A stretch of 64,000 nt of DNA from Bacteroidales bacterium (GCA_017469425.1 JAFUGJ010000024.1:1-64000); one strand, 5' to 3'; positions 25,114 through 34,179 are shown, counted from the first letter of the stretch. The notes: generated by a model from the sequence alone, not told the origin. Program-made: numbers and translations.

Positions 25114-26891
25114 AGGATGTCATTCTCTATTTCCGAAGCTTCTTCGGGGTGTGCAAGATAATAAGCGCGGAGAGGAGTCGAACTTACTTTGATAAATCCC
25201 TTTGCATCGTCTGAACTCCAACCTTTCTGAATCTCGCCGTATTCGCCGAGCTTGTTCTTCACGAGGTCGTCGGGGCTGTCGACGCCCACAGGCTCGAAAC
25301 CGTAGGGTCTCAGGAGCATGGTAACGGTGCCGTTTACATTGCGCTGGCTGTTTTCGAGCATAGCTTCAATGTCGCGCATGACAGGTTCGAGATACTGGCT
25401 TTCATGCAGGAACATCCCGTACCAGTTAGCCACCTGGTCTTTCCAGTACTGCTGCCATTTGCTGAGGGTGAATTTTTCCAGGAACTTGTGCGCGGCGATG
25501 ATAAGGATGGCGGCTGCCGCTTCGAATCCTACACGGCCCTTGATGCCTATGATGGTGTCGCCCACATGCATGTCGCGTCCTATGCCGTAGGCGGAAGCGA
25601 TTTCTTCCACCTTGCGTATGGCCTCGGGGCCATTGGAAAAATGTTCGCCGTTCACTGCGGTGAGCACGCCTTTTTCAAATTCAAGGGCTATGGTTTCGCT
25701 GCCGTCTTTCACCACCGGTTTAAGGTAGGCGCTTTCCGGAAGCCCCTGCTTCGAATCCAGAATCTCCCCTCCGCAAATCGAAGTTCCCCAAAGCCCGACA
25801 TTGTAGGAATATTTGAGTTTTTTGAAGTCGGCGGGGAATCCGTGGCTGTTGAGATAATCCACCTCATATTCGCGCGTGAGCGAGAGGTCTCTCGTGAGGG
25901 TGATGATTTCGATGCCGGGAGCTGCAACCAGGAAGGTCATGTCGAAGCGGACCTGGTCGTTGCCCGCTCCGGTAGAGCCGTGGGCGATGGCATCGGCTCC
26001 TATCTGCTTGGCGTAACGCGCGATGGCAAGGGCCTGGAAAATGCGCTCCGACGACACGGAAACAGGGTAAGTTCCGTTTCGCAGCACATTGCCGTACACC
26101 ATGTAGCGTATGCTCTTCTCGTAGTATTCGTCCGTGACATCGAGGGTGACATATTTCACCGCACCGAGTTTATAGGCATTTTCCTCATTGGCTTTGAGCT
26201 GCTGCGGGGAGAATCCGCCGGTGTCGGCACACGCGGCGTATACTTCGTAACCCTGGCGGGTCAGGTACATTACGGTGAAGGAGGTGTCCAGTCCGCCGCT
26301 GAATGCCACCACGACTTTTTTCTTCCTTCCGTCGGGCGCTTTGCCTCCCGTGCCGTGTACTGCAGGATTGTAGAGCATTCCGGTGCAGAGGCAGCGGGTG
26401 AAACTGTTTCGGCAGAGGATGTCGTAGTTGACGCAGGTTTCGCAACCCTTCCAGAATTTGGGGTCGGTGGTAAGGTCGGCGAAAGTGACGGGATGATACC
26501 CCAGCGCCGTGTTGATTTTCATGACGGCGGCACCCGTGGTGAGCCCGAATATCTTGGCACCCGGGAATTTCTTTTCGGAAAGCTCGAATGCGGCTTTCTT
26601 GATGCGCTTCGCAATCCCCTGCCCCCTGTACTCTTCTTTTACGATAAGTCCGGAGTTGGCCACGAAACTTTCGTTTTCCCAGCTCTCGATGTAGCAGAAT
26701 CCCACGAATTTGTCGCCGTCCATGGCTATGATGGCTTTGCCTTCGCGGATTTTGCTTTCCACATATTCGCTTTTCCTGCGGGCTATTCCCGTGCCTCTGA
26801 CCCTGGCGGCGTCTTCAATCGTCTTCAGGATTTCATCTACATATTTAAGGTGGGTTTCATTGGCAACTGAAACCGTTACTTTGCTTTCCAT
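25110..26891 (-). CDS. argG: GNAT acyltransferase fused to argininosuccinate synthase
   Basis: One uninterrupted frame of 593 residues encodes two enzymes. Residues 1-145 are a GNAT domain with the acyl-CoA loop VKEEYRGQGIAKRI (84-97). Residues 150-169 hold a Cys cluster (Cys150, 153, 160, 167, 169). Residues 190-593 are a complete argininosuccinate synthase with the ATP PP-loop AFSGGLDTS (196-204) and HGSTGAGNDQVRFD. In Bacteroides the equivalent GNAT protein is, to my knowledge, a separate gene next to argG. No argA, argJ or other N-acylglutamate synthase is seen in the window, so I infer that the GNAT half makes N-acetyl- or N-succinylglutamate. The gene lies 5 bases after argR. Confidence 0.9.
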   Translation of the reverse strand: MESKVTVSVANETHLKYVDEILKTIEDAARVRGTGIARRKSEYVESKIREGKAIIAMDGDKFVGFCYIESWENESFVANSGLIVKEEYRGQGIAKRIKKAAFELSEKKFPGAKIFGLTTGAAVMKINTALGYHPVTFADLTTDPKFWKGCETCVNYDILCRNSFTRCLCTGMLYNPAVHGTGGKAPDGRKKKVVVAFSGGLDTSFTVMYLTRQGYEVYAACADTGGFSPQQLKANEENAYKLGAVKYVTLDVTDEYYEKSIRYMVYGNVLRNGTYPVSVSSERIFQALAIARYAKQIGADAIAHGSTGAGNDQVRFDMTFLVAAPGIEIITLTRDLSLTREYEVDYLNSHGFPADFKKLKYSYNVGLWGTSICGGEILDSKQGLPESAYLKPVVKDGSETIALEFEKGVLTAVNGEHFSNGPEAIRKVEEIASAYGIGRDMHVGDTIIGIKGRVGFEAAAAILIIAAHKFLEKFTLSKWQQYWKDQVANWYGMFLHESQYLEPVMRDIEAMLENSQRNVNGTVTMLLRPYGFEPVGVDSPDDLVKNKLGEYGEIQKGWSSDDAKGFIKVSSTPLRAYYLAHPEEASEIENDIL

Positions 26892-26896
26892 GACAA

Positions 26897-27352
26897 TCAG
26901 ATGTTTTTGTTCCTAATTTCGCCTAATACAGACGACAGGCTCTGCAATACCTGCTCCTGCTTGAATGGGGTGCGCAGGGCAAGGATGATGGTATCGTCGC
27001 CGGCAATGCTGCCTGCCACTTCCTGCAAGGGCGCTGCATCAATCTGGGATGCTATCGCCGCTGCAAAGCCGGGAATGGTCTTGATGACGGCGAGGCATGC
27101 GGTAAACTCTATGCTGAGCACGCCGGAGGGAGATTTGCCTCCGTTTTTCCGGCTTTCGCCGAGAATGTAGCGGTAACCGGCATCGGCAGTATGCTGTTTG
27201 ATGATTCCAAGTTCTTTGAGGTCGCGCGACAAGGTTGCCTGGGTGGCAGCTACATCAAAGGAAGCAAGCTTGGAGAGGAGTTCTTCCTGGCTCTGTACTG
27301 CTTCCTTTGTGATGATGCTGCGGATAATCTTTTGGCGTTCTTTCTTATCCAT
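26897..27352 (-). CDS. argR: Arginine repressor
   Basis: This encodes ArgR, 151 residues. Residues 1-75 form the winged helix-turn-helix DNA-binding domain (RQKIIRSIITKEAVQSQEELLSKL then QATLSRDLKELGIIK); the C-terminal hexamerisation domain binds arginine through EVAGSIAGDDTIILA. It probably represses its own operon and carAB when arginine is plentiful. Paired ARG-like boxes straddle the -7 element of its promoter. The gene sits between carB (81 bases upstream) and argG on the same strand. Confidence 0.96.
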   Translation of the reverse strand: MDKKERQKIIRSIITKEAVQSQEELLSKLASFDVAATQATLSRDLKELGIIKQHTADAGYRYILGESRKNGGKSPSGVLSIEFTACLAVIKTIPGFAAAIASQIDAAPLQEVAGSIAGDDTIILALRTPFKQEQVLQSLSSVLGEIRNKNI

Positions 27353-27364
27353 TTTATATCATAA

Positions 27365-27408
27365 TAACTAACTATGCAAAGTAATTAATAATTATTCATT
27401 ATTCCAAA
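27365..27408 (-). promoter_or_regulatory. argR operon promoter with two ARG-like boxes
   Basis: On the minus strand TTTG (27405-27408), 20 bases, then TTACTTTG (27377-27384). In plus-strand orientation ARG-like box TAACTAACTATGCA (27365-27378) and box TTAATAATTATTCA (27385-27398) lie 20 bases apart, start to start, directly flanking the -7. The offsets are the same as at carA. The E. coli ARG box is close to TGAATwwwwATTCA. Bound ArgR would occlude polymerase. Confidence 0.65.
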
Positions 27409-27415
27409 TAAAATA

Positions 27416-27429
27416 TGAATATTTATGCA
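27416..27429. promoter_or_regulatory. Third ARG-like box upstream of argR
   Basis: TGAATATTTATGCA matches 13 of 14 positions of the TGAAT-N4-ATTCA pattern. It lies just after the carB stop and upstream of the argR -33. Confidence 0.5.
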
Positions 27430-27432
27430 AAA

Positions 27433-30400
27433 TTAGTATTCGTCCCAGGCTTTTATCTCGATATTCTGCATGTTAATGGTGCATAACGAGCGGATATATG
27501 CCGAGGCGAGGCGTCCGTCGGTAAAGAGCGGAATATTGCTGTCGATGGCGGTTCTCCTGATAATGAATCCGTCCGCGAGCTCCTTTTCCGAGAAGTTTTT
27601 CGGAATGTTCACCACCATGTCCACTTCGTGTTTTTTTATGAGCTCCAGCACCTGGGGGAAGGTGCCAGCCATGACTTTGTTCGCTGTTTCCGAGGGCCAC
27701 AGGGCGCGCCTGGCCTTGATGCCGTTTTCGTATAGGTACCTCCAGCTCCCTTCGGTGGCGTAGATTTCGAAGCCGTTTGCATCGAGCATCCTGCACGCAG
27801 GAAGCAGTTCCGCTTTCTGCATGGGATTGCCCGAAGACAGCACGACCTTTTTCCCTCCTACCCCGTTTCCAACGGCAATCATGGCCTTCAACAGGGCCTC
27901 ATCGACATTCGTGGCAAGGCATGCCGCTTCGCCGGTAGAGGCCATGTCCACCCCGTGCAGCGGGTCGGCTCCCTGAAGGCGGGCAAAAGAAAACTGCGAT
28001 GCCTTCACTCCTATGTAATCCAGGTCGAAGGCCGCCTTGGGAGCGGGTTCGGGATGCAGCCCCAGCATGGCTTTTGTCGCAAGGCGGATGAAGTTGAGTT
28101 TCAGCACCTTGGATACGAAGGGAAAACTCCTCGACGCCCGGAGGTTGCACTCTATTACCTTGACGACATTATCCTTTGCGAGAAACTGTATGTTGAAGGG
28201 GCCGCAAATCTTGAGTTCCGCAGCTATTTTGGCAGCGGCCTTCCGCACGCGCCTGACGGTTTCCACATAAAGTTTCTGGGCGGGAAACACAATCGTGGCG
28301 TCGCCCGAATGTACCCCTGCATATTCCAGATGTTCCGAGATTGCGTATGCAAGAATCTTCCCGTCGTCCGCCACTGCGTCGAATTCTATCTCCTTGCATT
28401 TTGAGATGAATTTGCTCAGCACCACCGGGTGCTCCGCCGAAACTTCGGCCGCTTTGGACAGCACCTCTTCCAGCTTGCTGCTGTCGTGGCAGACATTCAT
28501 GGCCGCGCCGGACAGCACATAGGACGGACGCACCAGCACAGGGTATCCCACCTTTGCGATGAACTCATCAACTCCTTTCATGTCGGTCAGTTCGCTCCAC
28601 TCCGGCTGGTCAATGCCGAGGGCATCGACTATTTCCGAGAATTTGTGCCTGTCTTCCGCCCTGTCTATATCGGTGGCGGAGGTGCCCAGGATGGGAATCC
28701 CGTTTTGCCTTAGGCTGAGTGCCAGGTTGTTCGGAATCTGCCCTCCTACCGAAACTATCACTCCGTAGGGAGCCTCCAATTCGGCGATGTCCAGAACCCT
28801 CTCCAGACTCAGTTCCTCAAAATACAGCCGGTCGCAGCTGTCATAGTCTGTGGAAACGGTTTCGGGGTTGTAGTTTATCATCACTCCCCTCCACCCGTTG
28901 CGCCGCACCTCGTCGAGCGATGTGACGGAACACCAGTCAAATTCCACGGAACTGCCGATGCGGTAGGCGCCCGACCCAAGCACAATCACCGATTTGCCAT
29001 CCTGTTCCGGTGCAATGTCGCTGCTGCTGCCATTGTAAGTCAGATACAGGTAATTTGTCCGTGCGGGAAATTCCGCTGCGAGGGTGTCGATTTGCTTTAC
29101 CACGGGAAGGATGCCAAGCTGCTTGCGGTATTTTCTGACCTCCTGCTCACCGGAACCCGTTGCAAGGGCAATCTGCGAATCCGAAAAGCCCATGCATTTA
29201 GCCTTTTTCAGCAGCTCCGGCCCTGCCAGGGCGGCTGCTCCTTTCGCGCACAGGGCTTTCCATATTTGCGCAATCCCGGATAATTTTTCCAGGAACCATA
29301 GGTCGATGCCGGTGAGGCTGTGAATTCGCTGCGGGCTGTAGCCTTGCTGCAGGGCATCTGCAATAATGAAAATGCGCCTGTCGGTAGGTTCGCTGAGGGC
29401 TTCGTCCATATCTCCGTCATAGGGGGAATTGCCCGTGAAGCCTTTGCTGCCCTGCCCTATCATCCTGAGTCCTTTCTGTAGCGCCTCTTCGAAACTACGC
29501 CCTATGCCCATCACTTCGCCTACCGACTTCATCCCGGTGCCGATTTTGTGCGAGACACCGCTGAATTTGGCAAGGTCCCAGCGCGGTATCTTGCAGACGA
29601 CATAATCCAGCGCGGGCTCAAAGAATGCGGAGGTGTTTCCGGTAACCGGGTTGACAAGCTCCGCGAGCCCGTAGCCCAGACTCAGCCTGGCTGCAACCGC
29701 TGCGAGAGGATATGCCGTCGCCTTGGATGCGAGGGCGGACGAGCGGCTGAGGCGGGCATTCACCTCAATCACCCTGTAGTCGGTAGAGAGAGGGTCGTAG
29801 GCGAACTGTACATTGCATTCGCCTACTATTCCGAGGTGCGCCACAATCTTCAGCGACAGTTCCCGCAGGAAATGGTAGTCCTTGTTCGAGAGGGTCTGCG
29901 AAGGAGCCACCACGATGCTCTCGCCGGTATGGATGCCGAGCGGGTCCAGGTTTTCCATGTTGCAGATGGTGACGGAGTTGCCGTAGCGGTCGCGCACAAC
30001 CTCATATTCGATTTCTTTCCAACCTTTCAGGCTCTTCTCTATCAGAACCTGGGGCGAAAAGGAAAAAGCTTTGTCGCACAAGGCATTAAGTTCTTCATCA
30101 CAGGAAGCGAAGCCGGACCCCAGGCCGCCCAGAGCATAGGCGGCGCGGACGATGACAGGATAGCCCAGGGCGGACGCGGCCTGAAGCGCTTCGGAAAGGT
30201 TTCCGGCAGGATGCGAACTGATGGTCTTCACCCCGATTTCGGAAAGCCGGGCAACGAACCTCTCGCGGTCTTCGGTATCCTCTATGGTCTGTACCGGGGT
30301 TCCCAGCACCTTGACTCCATATTTGTCGAGTATGCCTTTGCGCCACAGTTCCACGCCGCAGTTCAGCGCTGTCTGCCCTCCGAACGAGAGCAGGATGCCG

Positions 30401-30633
30401 TCCGGCCTCTCCTTTTCTATCACTTTTTCGGCATATTCTGCATTCACGGGCAAAAAGTAAATCTTGTCCGCATAAGTTTCCGAGGTCTGCACCGTAGCGA
30501 TGTTCGGATTCAGCAGCACTGTGCTTATTCCCTCTTCTTTCAGTGTTTTGAGGGCCTGGCTGCCGCTGTAGTCGAATTCGCCGGCCTGCCCTATCTTGAG
30601 GGCGCCAGAACCTAATAACAGCACTTTTTTCAT
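27433..30633 (-). CDS. carB: Carbamoyl-phosphate synthase large subunit
   Basis: This encodes CarB, 1066 residues, which makes carbamoyl phosphate from bicarbonate, ATP and the ammonia delivered by CarA, for arginine and pyrimidines. Two homologous ATP-grasp halves are visible, beginning LLLGSGALKIGQAGEFDYSG and, near the middle, VIVLGSGAYRIGSSVEFDWCS; each has the NARLSRSSALASKAT or NLRASRSFPFVSKV active-site strand. The C-terminal allosteric MGS-like domain (about 930-1066) is present. Overlaps carA by 4 bases. The full length is normal, with no truncation. Confidence 0.97.
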   Translation of the reverse strand: MKKVLLLGSGALKIGQAGEFDYSGSQALKTLKEEGISTVLLNPNIATVQTSETYADKIYFLPVNAEYAEKVIEKERPDGILLSFGGQTALNCGVELWRKGILDKYGVKVLGTPVQTIEDTEDRERFVARLSEIGVKTISSHPAGNLSEALQAASALGYPVIVRAAYALGGLGSGFASCDEELNALCDKAFSFSPQVLIEKSLKGWKEIEYEVVRDRYGNSVTICNMENLDPLGIHTGESIVVAPSQTLSNKDYHFLRELSLKIVAHLGIVGECNVQFAYDPLSTDYRVIEVNARLSRSSALASKATAYPLAAVAARLSLGYGLAELVNPVTGNTSAFFEPALDYVVCKIPRWDLAKFSGVSHKIGTGMKSVGEVMGIGRSFEEALQKGLRMIGQGSKGFTGNSPYDGDMDEALSEPTDRRIFIIADALQQGYSPQRIHSLTGIDLWFLEKLSGIAQIWKALCAKGAAALAGPELLKKAKCMGFSDSQIALATGSGEQEVRKYRKQLGILPVVKQIDTLAAEFPARTNYLYLTYNGSSSDIAPEQDGKSVIVLGSGAYRIGSSVEFDWCSVTSLDEVRRNGWRGVMINYNPETVSTDYDSCDRLYFEELSLERVLDIAELEAPYGVIVSVGGQIPNNLALSLRQNGIPILGTSATDIDRAEDRHKFSEIVDALGIDQPEWSELTDMKGVDEFIAKVGYPVLVRPSYVLSGAAMNVCHDSSKLEEVLSKAAEVSAEHPVVLSKFISKCKEIEFDAVADDGKILAYAISEHLEYAGVHSGDATIVFPAQKLYVETVRRVRKAAAKIAAELKICGPFNIQFLAKDNVVKVIECNLRASRSFPFVSKVLKLNFIRLATKAMLGLHPEPAPKAAFDLDYIGVKASQFSFARLQGADPLHGVDMASTGEAACLATNVDEALLKAMIAVGNGVGGKKVVLSSGNPMQKAELLPACRMLDANGFEIYATEGSWRYLYENGIKARRALWPSETANKVMAGTFPQVLELIKKHEVDMVVNIPKNFSEKELADGFIIRRTAIDSNIPLFTDGRLASAYIRSLCTINMQNIEIKAWDEY

Positions 30634-31709
30634 AACATTGCCTTGAATTCGTCGAACAAAAATCTGGTATCCGTGGGGCCGCTGGCGGCTTCGGGGTGGA
30701 ACTGGACGGAGAAGAAGGGTTTGCTGCGGTGCCGGATGCCTTCGTTGGAGCCGTCGTTCATGTTTTCAAACCAGCTTTCCCATCCGTCAGGCAGGCTCGA
30801 CGCGTCCACCGCGTAGCCGTGGTTCTGCGAACTGATGAAGCAACGCTTGCTTCCGAGCATCCGCACCGGCTGATTGTGGCCCCGGTGACCATATTTCAAC
30901 TTGTATGTAGTGCCTCCCGCCGCCCTTGCAAGCAGCTGGTTGCCCATGCAAATCCCGAATATGGGCCTGTCTTCCTGCATGGCTTTGCGGATCTTTTCCA
31001 CCGCCGCGCCGCAGAGCTCCGGGTTGCCCGGCCCGTTGGAGATGAACAGTCCGTCGTAATCGAGCTTGCTGAAATCGTAATTCCAGGGAACTCTCACTAT
31101 TCGGAGCCCGCATCCGAGCAGGCAGCGTAGGATGTTGTGCTTGACCCCGCAGTCGAGAAGCGCCACGGTTTTGCTGCCCGTTCCGTATACTATCGGTTCT
31201 TTGCAGGATACGAATTCGAGCTGGTTCTCCCCGGAGGGGTCGTAAAGCGATGCAGGGGCGGCGGAACCTTCTGGAACTATGGCACCCAGCATGGAACCGT
31301 TGTCGCGCAGGTGCTTGGTAAGTTCCCGCGTATCGATGCCGAATATTCCCGGTATGCGATACTCCTTGAGCCAGGAGTCCAGGCTTCGCACCGCATCCCA
31401 ATGGCTGAAATTCTGCGAATAGTCGCTGATGACAAGCCCCCTCACCCATATCCTTTCCGACTCGAATGCCTTTGAAATGCCGTCGGCGTCGAAAGCGTCG
31501 GCGCTCACTCCGTAGTTGCCTATGAGCGGATATGTGGCGCAGAGAATCTGCCCGCTATATGACGGGTCGCTGAGGCTTTCGGGATAGCCTACCATTGCGG
31601 TGGAGAATACCACTTCGCCGGAACCGGCCCCATCCCAGCCGAAACCGAATCCCTCGAAGCGGCTTCCGTCGCTGAGAATCAGACTTGCCTTTTTTGATAG
31701 ATTGGTCAT
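30630..31709 (-). CDS. carA: Carbamoyl-phosphate synthase small subunit
   Basis: This encodes CarA, 359 residues, the glutaminase partner of CarB. The N-terminal domain (ASLILSDGSRFEGFGFG to TRELTKHLRDNGSM) is followed by a class I amidotransferase domain with FGICMGNQLLARA (nucleophile Cys) and SVQFHPEAASGP (His-Glu). The promoter carries two ARG-like boxes around the -7 element, so transcription should fall when arginine is high. It is divergent from rlmD. It heads the carA-carB pair that directly precedes the argR operon. Confidence 0.97.
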   Translation of the reverse strand: MTNLSKKASLILSDGSRFEGFGFGWDGAGSGEVVFSTAMVGYPESLSDPSYSGQILCATYPLIGNYGVSADAFDADGISKAFESERIWVRGLVISDYSQNFSHWDAVRSLDSWLKEYRIPGIFGIDTRELTKHLRDNGSMLGAIVPEGSAAPASLYDPSGENQLEFVSCKEPIVYGTGSKTVALLDCGVKHNILRCLLGCGLRIVRVPWNYDFSKLDYDGLFISNGPGNPELCGAAVEKIRKAMQEDRPIFGICMGNQLLARAAGGTTYKLKYGHRGHNQPVRMLGSKRCFISSQNHGYAVDASSLPDGWESWFENMNDGSNEGIRHRSKPFFSVQFHPEAASGPTDTRFLFDEFKAML

Positions 31710-31718
31710 ACTCTAATT

Positions 31719-31752
31719 TGAATAACTATGCAAAACTATGAATTATTTTGCA
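31719..31752 (-). promoter_or_regulatory. carA -7 element flanked by two ARG-like boxes
   Basis: The minus-strand -7 TAGTTTTG (31731-31738) fits TAnnTTTG. In plus orientation, box TGAATAACTATGCA (31719-31732) and box TGAATTATTTTGCA (31739-31752) stand 20 bases apart on either side. No good -33 is visible. This mirrors the argR promoter exactly in offsets. Confidence 0.65.
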
Positions 31753-31809
31753 ATATTTATGTATATTTATTCGGAAATATGCAGAAAATCGGGTTTTCCA
31801 AAAAAATAT

Positions 31810-31817
31810 TAATTTTG
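31810..31817 (+). promoter_or_regulatory. -7 element of rlmD
   Basis: TAATTTTG matches TAnnTTTG, 23 bases before the rlmD ATG. The ARG boxes of carA lie about 60 bases upstream, so ArgR could in principle also influence this divergent gene, but that is speculation. Confidence 0.5.
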
Positions 31818-31840
31818 TAAGATTTGCTACGAAGTGTACT

Positions 31841-33250
31841 ATGGCCCGGAAGAAACTTGATTTGGTTTTGCGTGATGTCCGCATCGAGGCGGTTGCTGCT
31901 GAAGGAAAAGCGCTATTTCACACCGACGAAGGAGTGGTGGTTTTCGTGCCTTTCGCGGTGCCCGGCGACATAGCCGATGTGCGCATCATCAAAAAGAAGA
32001 AGAATTACATGGAAGGCTTGCTCGTGGAACTGAAAACCCCGTCTCCCGACAGGCTGGAACCTTTCTGCGGGCATTTCGGAGTATGCGGCGGTTGCAAGTG
32101 GCAGCCTCTCCCCTATGCCATGCAGCTGGAAGCGAAACGCATGCAGGTTTACGACCAGCTTGTGCGCATAGGCCATCTTGAACTTCCGGAAATCAAGCCT
32201 GTCCTCCCTTCGGAACGCACCCGTTTCTATCGCAACAAGCTCGAGTTCACGGCTTCCGACCGCAGATGGATTCTTCCCGACGAAGACCCTGAATCCCTTT
32301 CCGACACCCAGCGCCTCGGGCTTGGTTTCCATGTTGGGAAATTCTTCGACAAGGTCCTCGACCTGAAGCAGTGCTACCTGCAGCCCGAACCTTCCAATGC
32401 CATACGGCTTTTCGCCAGGGAATATGCCATCACGCATGGCATCCCTTTTTATAATATCAGGGAGAACCGCGGCATCTTCCGCACCATTTTCGTGCGCACT
32501 TCCGAAAGCGGCGCCACCATGGTAATCGTCTGTTTTGCAGAAGATTTCGACGGGCGCGAGGCTTTTCTTGAGGCCCTTTTCGGGCAGTTCCCGCAGATAA
32601 GCTCGCTGTATTATGTAATCAATGCGAAGCTCAACGACAGCATTGCCGACCAGGAGTGCATCCTTTTCAAGGGCGACGAAACTATCTTCGAAGAAATGGA
32701 AGGGCTGCGCTTCCGCATAGGGCCCAAGTCGTTCTACCAGACCAATACCCTGCAGGCATACAATCTTTACAAGGTGGCGAGGGATTTTGCCGGACTCGGC
32801 GGCAGCGAAACCGTCTATGACCTTTACACCGGCACCGGCACCATCGCCCAGTTCGTGAGCAGGCAGGCCGCAAAGGTGGTGGGCATAGAATATGTGAGCG
32901 AAGCTATCGATGATGCCCGCGCCAATGCCAAGGCCAACGGCATAGACAACTGCGTGTTCTATGCAGGCGACATGAAAGACATCCTCACTCCGGCTTTCAT
33001 CCGCGCCAATGGCAGGCCCGATGTCATAATCGTGGACCCGCCCCGTGCCGGGATGCATCCCGATGTGGTGAAGGTGATTCTGGATGCCGCCCCGCGCCGT
33101 ATCGTGTATGTGAGCTGCAACCCTGCGTCGCAGGCTCGCGACCTTGCGCTGATGGCGGACAAGTATATGATTACCGAAGTGCAGCCCGTGGATATGTTCC
33201 CGCATACCCAGCATGTCGAAAATGTTTGCAAACTTGATTTGAGAAAATGA
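31841..33250 (+). CDS. rlmD: 23S rRNA (uracil-5-)-methyltransferase, RlmD/TrmA family
   Basis: This encodes 469 residues of the TrmA/RlmC/RlmD family, which methylates C5 of a uridine in 23S rRNA using AdoMet. A TRAM-like N-terminal domain is followed by a [4Fe-4S] Cys cluster (FCGHFGVCGGCKW plus a later Cys). The methyltransferase core has VYDLYTGTGTIAQFV, IVDPPRAGMHPDVV and the catalytic YVSCNPASQARDL. The exact target base cannot be told from sequence. I chose the ATG giving MARKKLDL; a longer frame from 31748 runs through the promoter. Confidence 0.9.
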   Translation: MARKKLDLVLRDVRIEAVAAEGKALFHTDEGVVVFVPFAVPGDIADVRIIKKKKNYMEGLLVELKTPSPDRLEPFCGHFGVCGGCKWQPLPYAMQLEAKRMQVYDQLVRIGHLELPEIKPVLPSERTRFYRNKLEFTASDRRWILPDEDPESLSDTQRLGLGFHVGKFFDKVLDLKQCYLQPEPSNAIRLFAREYAITHGIPFYNIRENRGIFRTIFVRTSESGATMVIVCFAEDFDGREAFLEALFGQFPQISSLYYVINAKLNDSIADQECILFKGDETIFEEMEGLRFRIGPKSFYQTNTLQAYNLYKVARDFAGLGGSETVYDLYTGTGTIAQFVSRQAAKVVGIEYVSEAIDDARANAKANGIDNCVFYAGDMKDILTPAFIRANGRPDVIIVDPPRAGMHPDVVKVILDAAPRRIVYVSCNPASQARDLALMADKYMITEVQPVDMFPHTQHVENVCKLDLRK

Positions 33251-34179
33251 TACTTGAAATCCTGTCTCTGCTCCTGGGGCTCGCCATGGTTGTGGGCGGA
33301 GCCAATGTGCTCATCGACGGTTCTTCCTCCCTCGCACGCCGTTTCGGGGTCAGCGATTTTGTAATAGGCTTGGTCATAATAGGTTTCGGCACCTCGCTTC
33401 CGGAACTCGTCGTGAGCGTCACCGGAGCCCTTTCGAGAAATTCCGCCATAGCCATAGGTAATGTGGTGGGTTCCAACATCTTCAATACCCTGCTCATCCT
33501 GGGACTTTCCGCCCTTTTCGCTCCTGTGGCGATCAGCCGCAAGAATAAAATGCGCGACATTCCAATCGCAATCCTGGCGACCTTCCTCGTCGTTTTCCTC
33601 GGTGAATTCGGGGGGCTCTCCAGAGTGGAAGGATGGGTCCTTCTTGCGATATTCGCCGCATATCTGATTTATACTTTCCGCACCGACGAACCCGACTCTG
33701 CCGAAGCTTCCGAGATTAAGGAATTTCCCCTCTGGGCTTCGTCACTTCTCATTGCAGGGGGCCTTGCATGCCTCATTTTCGGAGGAAACCTTTTCGTGGA
33801 TTCCGCAGTGACGCTTGCAAAGCTTCTGGGAGTGAGCGACAAATTCATAGCCATCACGGTGCTCGCTTTCGGCACTTCCATGCCGGAACTCGTCACCACG
33901 GTAGTGGCCCTATCCAAGCACCGCAGCCAGATGGCCCTGGGCAACATCCTCGGCTCCAACATTTTCAATCTGCTGCTCATACTCGGAGTTTCCGCAGCCA
34001 TCTGCCCGATGAGTTTCGCGGGAATCGATGCCATCGACATAACTGCGCTGCTTCTTAGCATCATACTGGTATGGACAGGCATCTACACGGGAAAAAAGAA
34101 CCTGCTGGACCGTTTCGACGCATCAGTCATGCTGCTGGTTTTCGTCGGCTACATGGTAAAGCTTTTCATCGCATTGTAA
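33247..34179 (+). CDS. Calcium/sodium antiporter (CaCA family, YrbG-like)
   Basis: This encodes a 310-residue integral membrane protein of about ten helices with the two inverted alpha repeats of the CaCA superfamily: GFGTSLPELVVSVTGAL...GNVVGSNIFNTLLILG and AFGTSMPELVTTVVAL...GNILGSNIFNLLLILG. The Glu in each GTSxPE motif coordinates the exchanged ion. It exports Ca2+ with Na+ or H+ influx across the inner membrane. It overlaps rlmD by 4 bases and is followed by the cysteate-synthase-like gene, which suggests one transcript without an evident functional link. Confidence 0.94.
   Translation: MILEILSLLLGLAMVVGGANVLIDGSSSLARRFGVSDFVIGLVIIGFGTSLPELVVSVTGALSRNSAIAIGNVVGSNIFNTLLILGLSALFAPVAISRKNKMRDIPIAILATFLVVFLGEFGGLSRVEGWVLLAIFAAYLIYTFRTDEPDSAEASEIKEFPLWASSLLIAGGLACLIFGGNLFVDSAVTLAKLLGVSDKFIAITVLAFGTSMPELVTTVVALSKHRSQMALGNILGSNIFNLLLILGVSAAICPMSFAGIDAIDITALLLSIILVWTGIYTGKKNLLDRFDASVMLLVFVGYMVKLFIAL

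Noticed and set aside
25404-26870. 488-codon open frame on the plus strand inside the GNAT-argG gene
   Set aside because: Antisense shadow of a full-length fusion gene with clear domains on the other strand.
25110-26891. Missed stop between GNAT and ArgG
   Set aside because: The frame reads through the junction at residues 170-195 without interruption and with normal codon use, so the fusion is taken as real in this sequence.
29548-30615. 355-codon open frame on the plus strand inside carB
   Set aside because: Shadow of carB; the protein is low in motif content and carB is complete.
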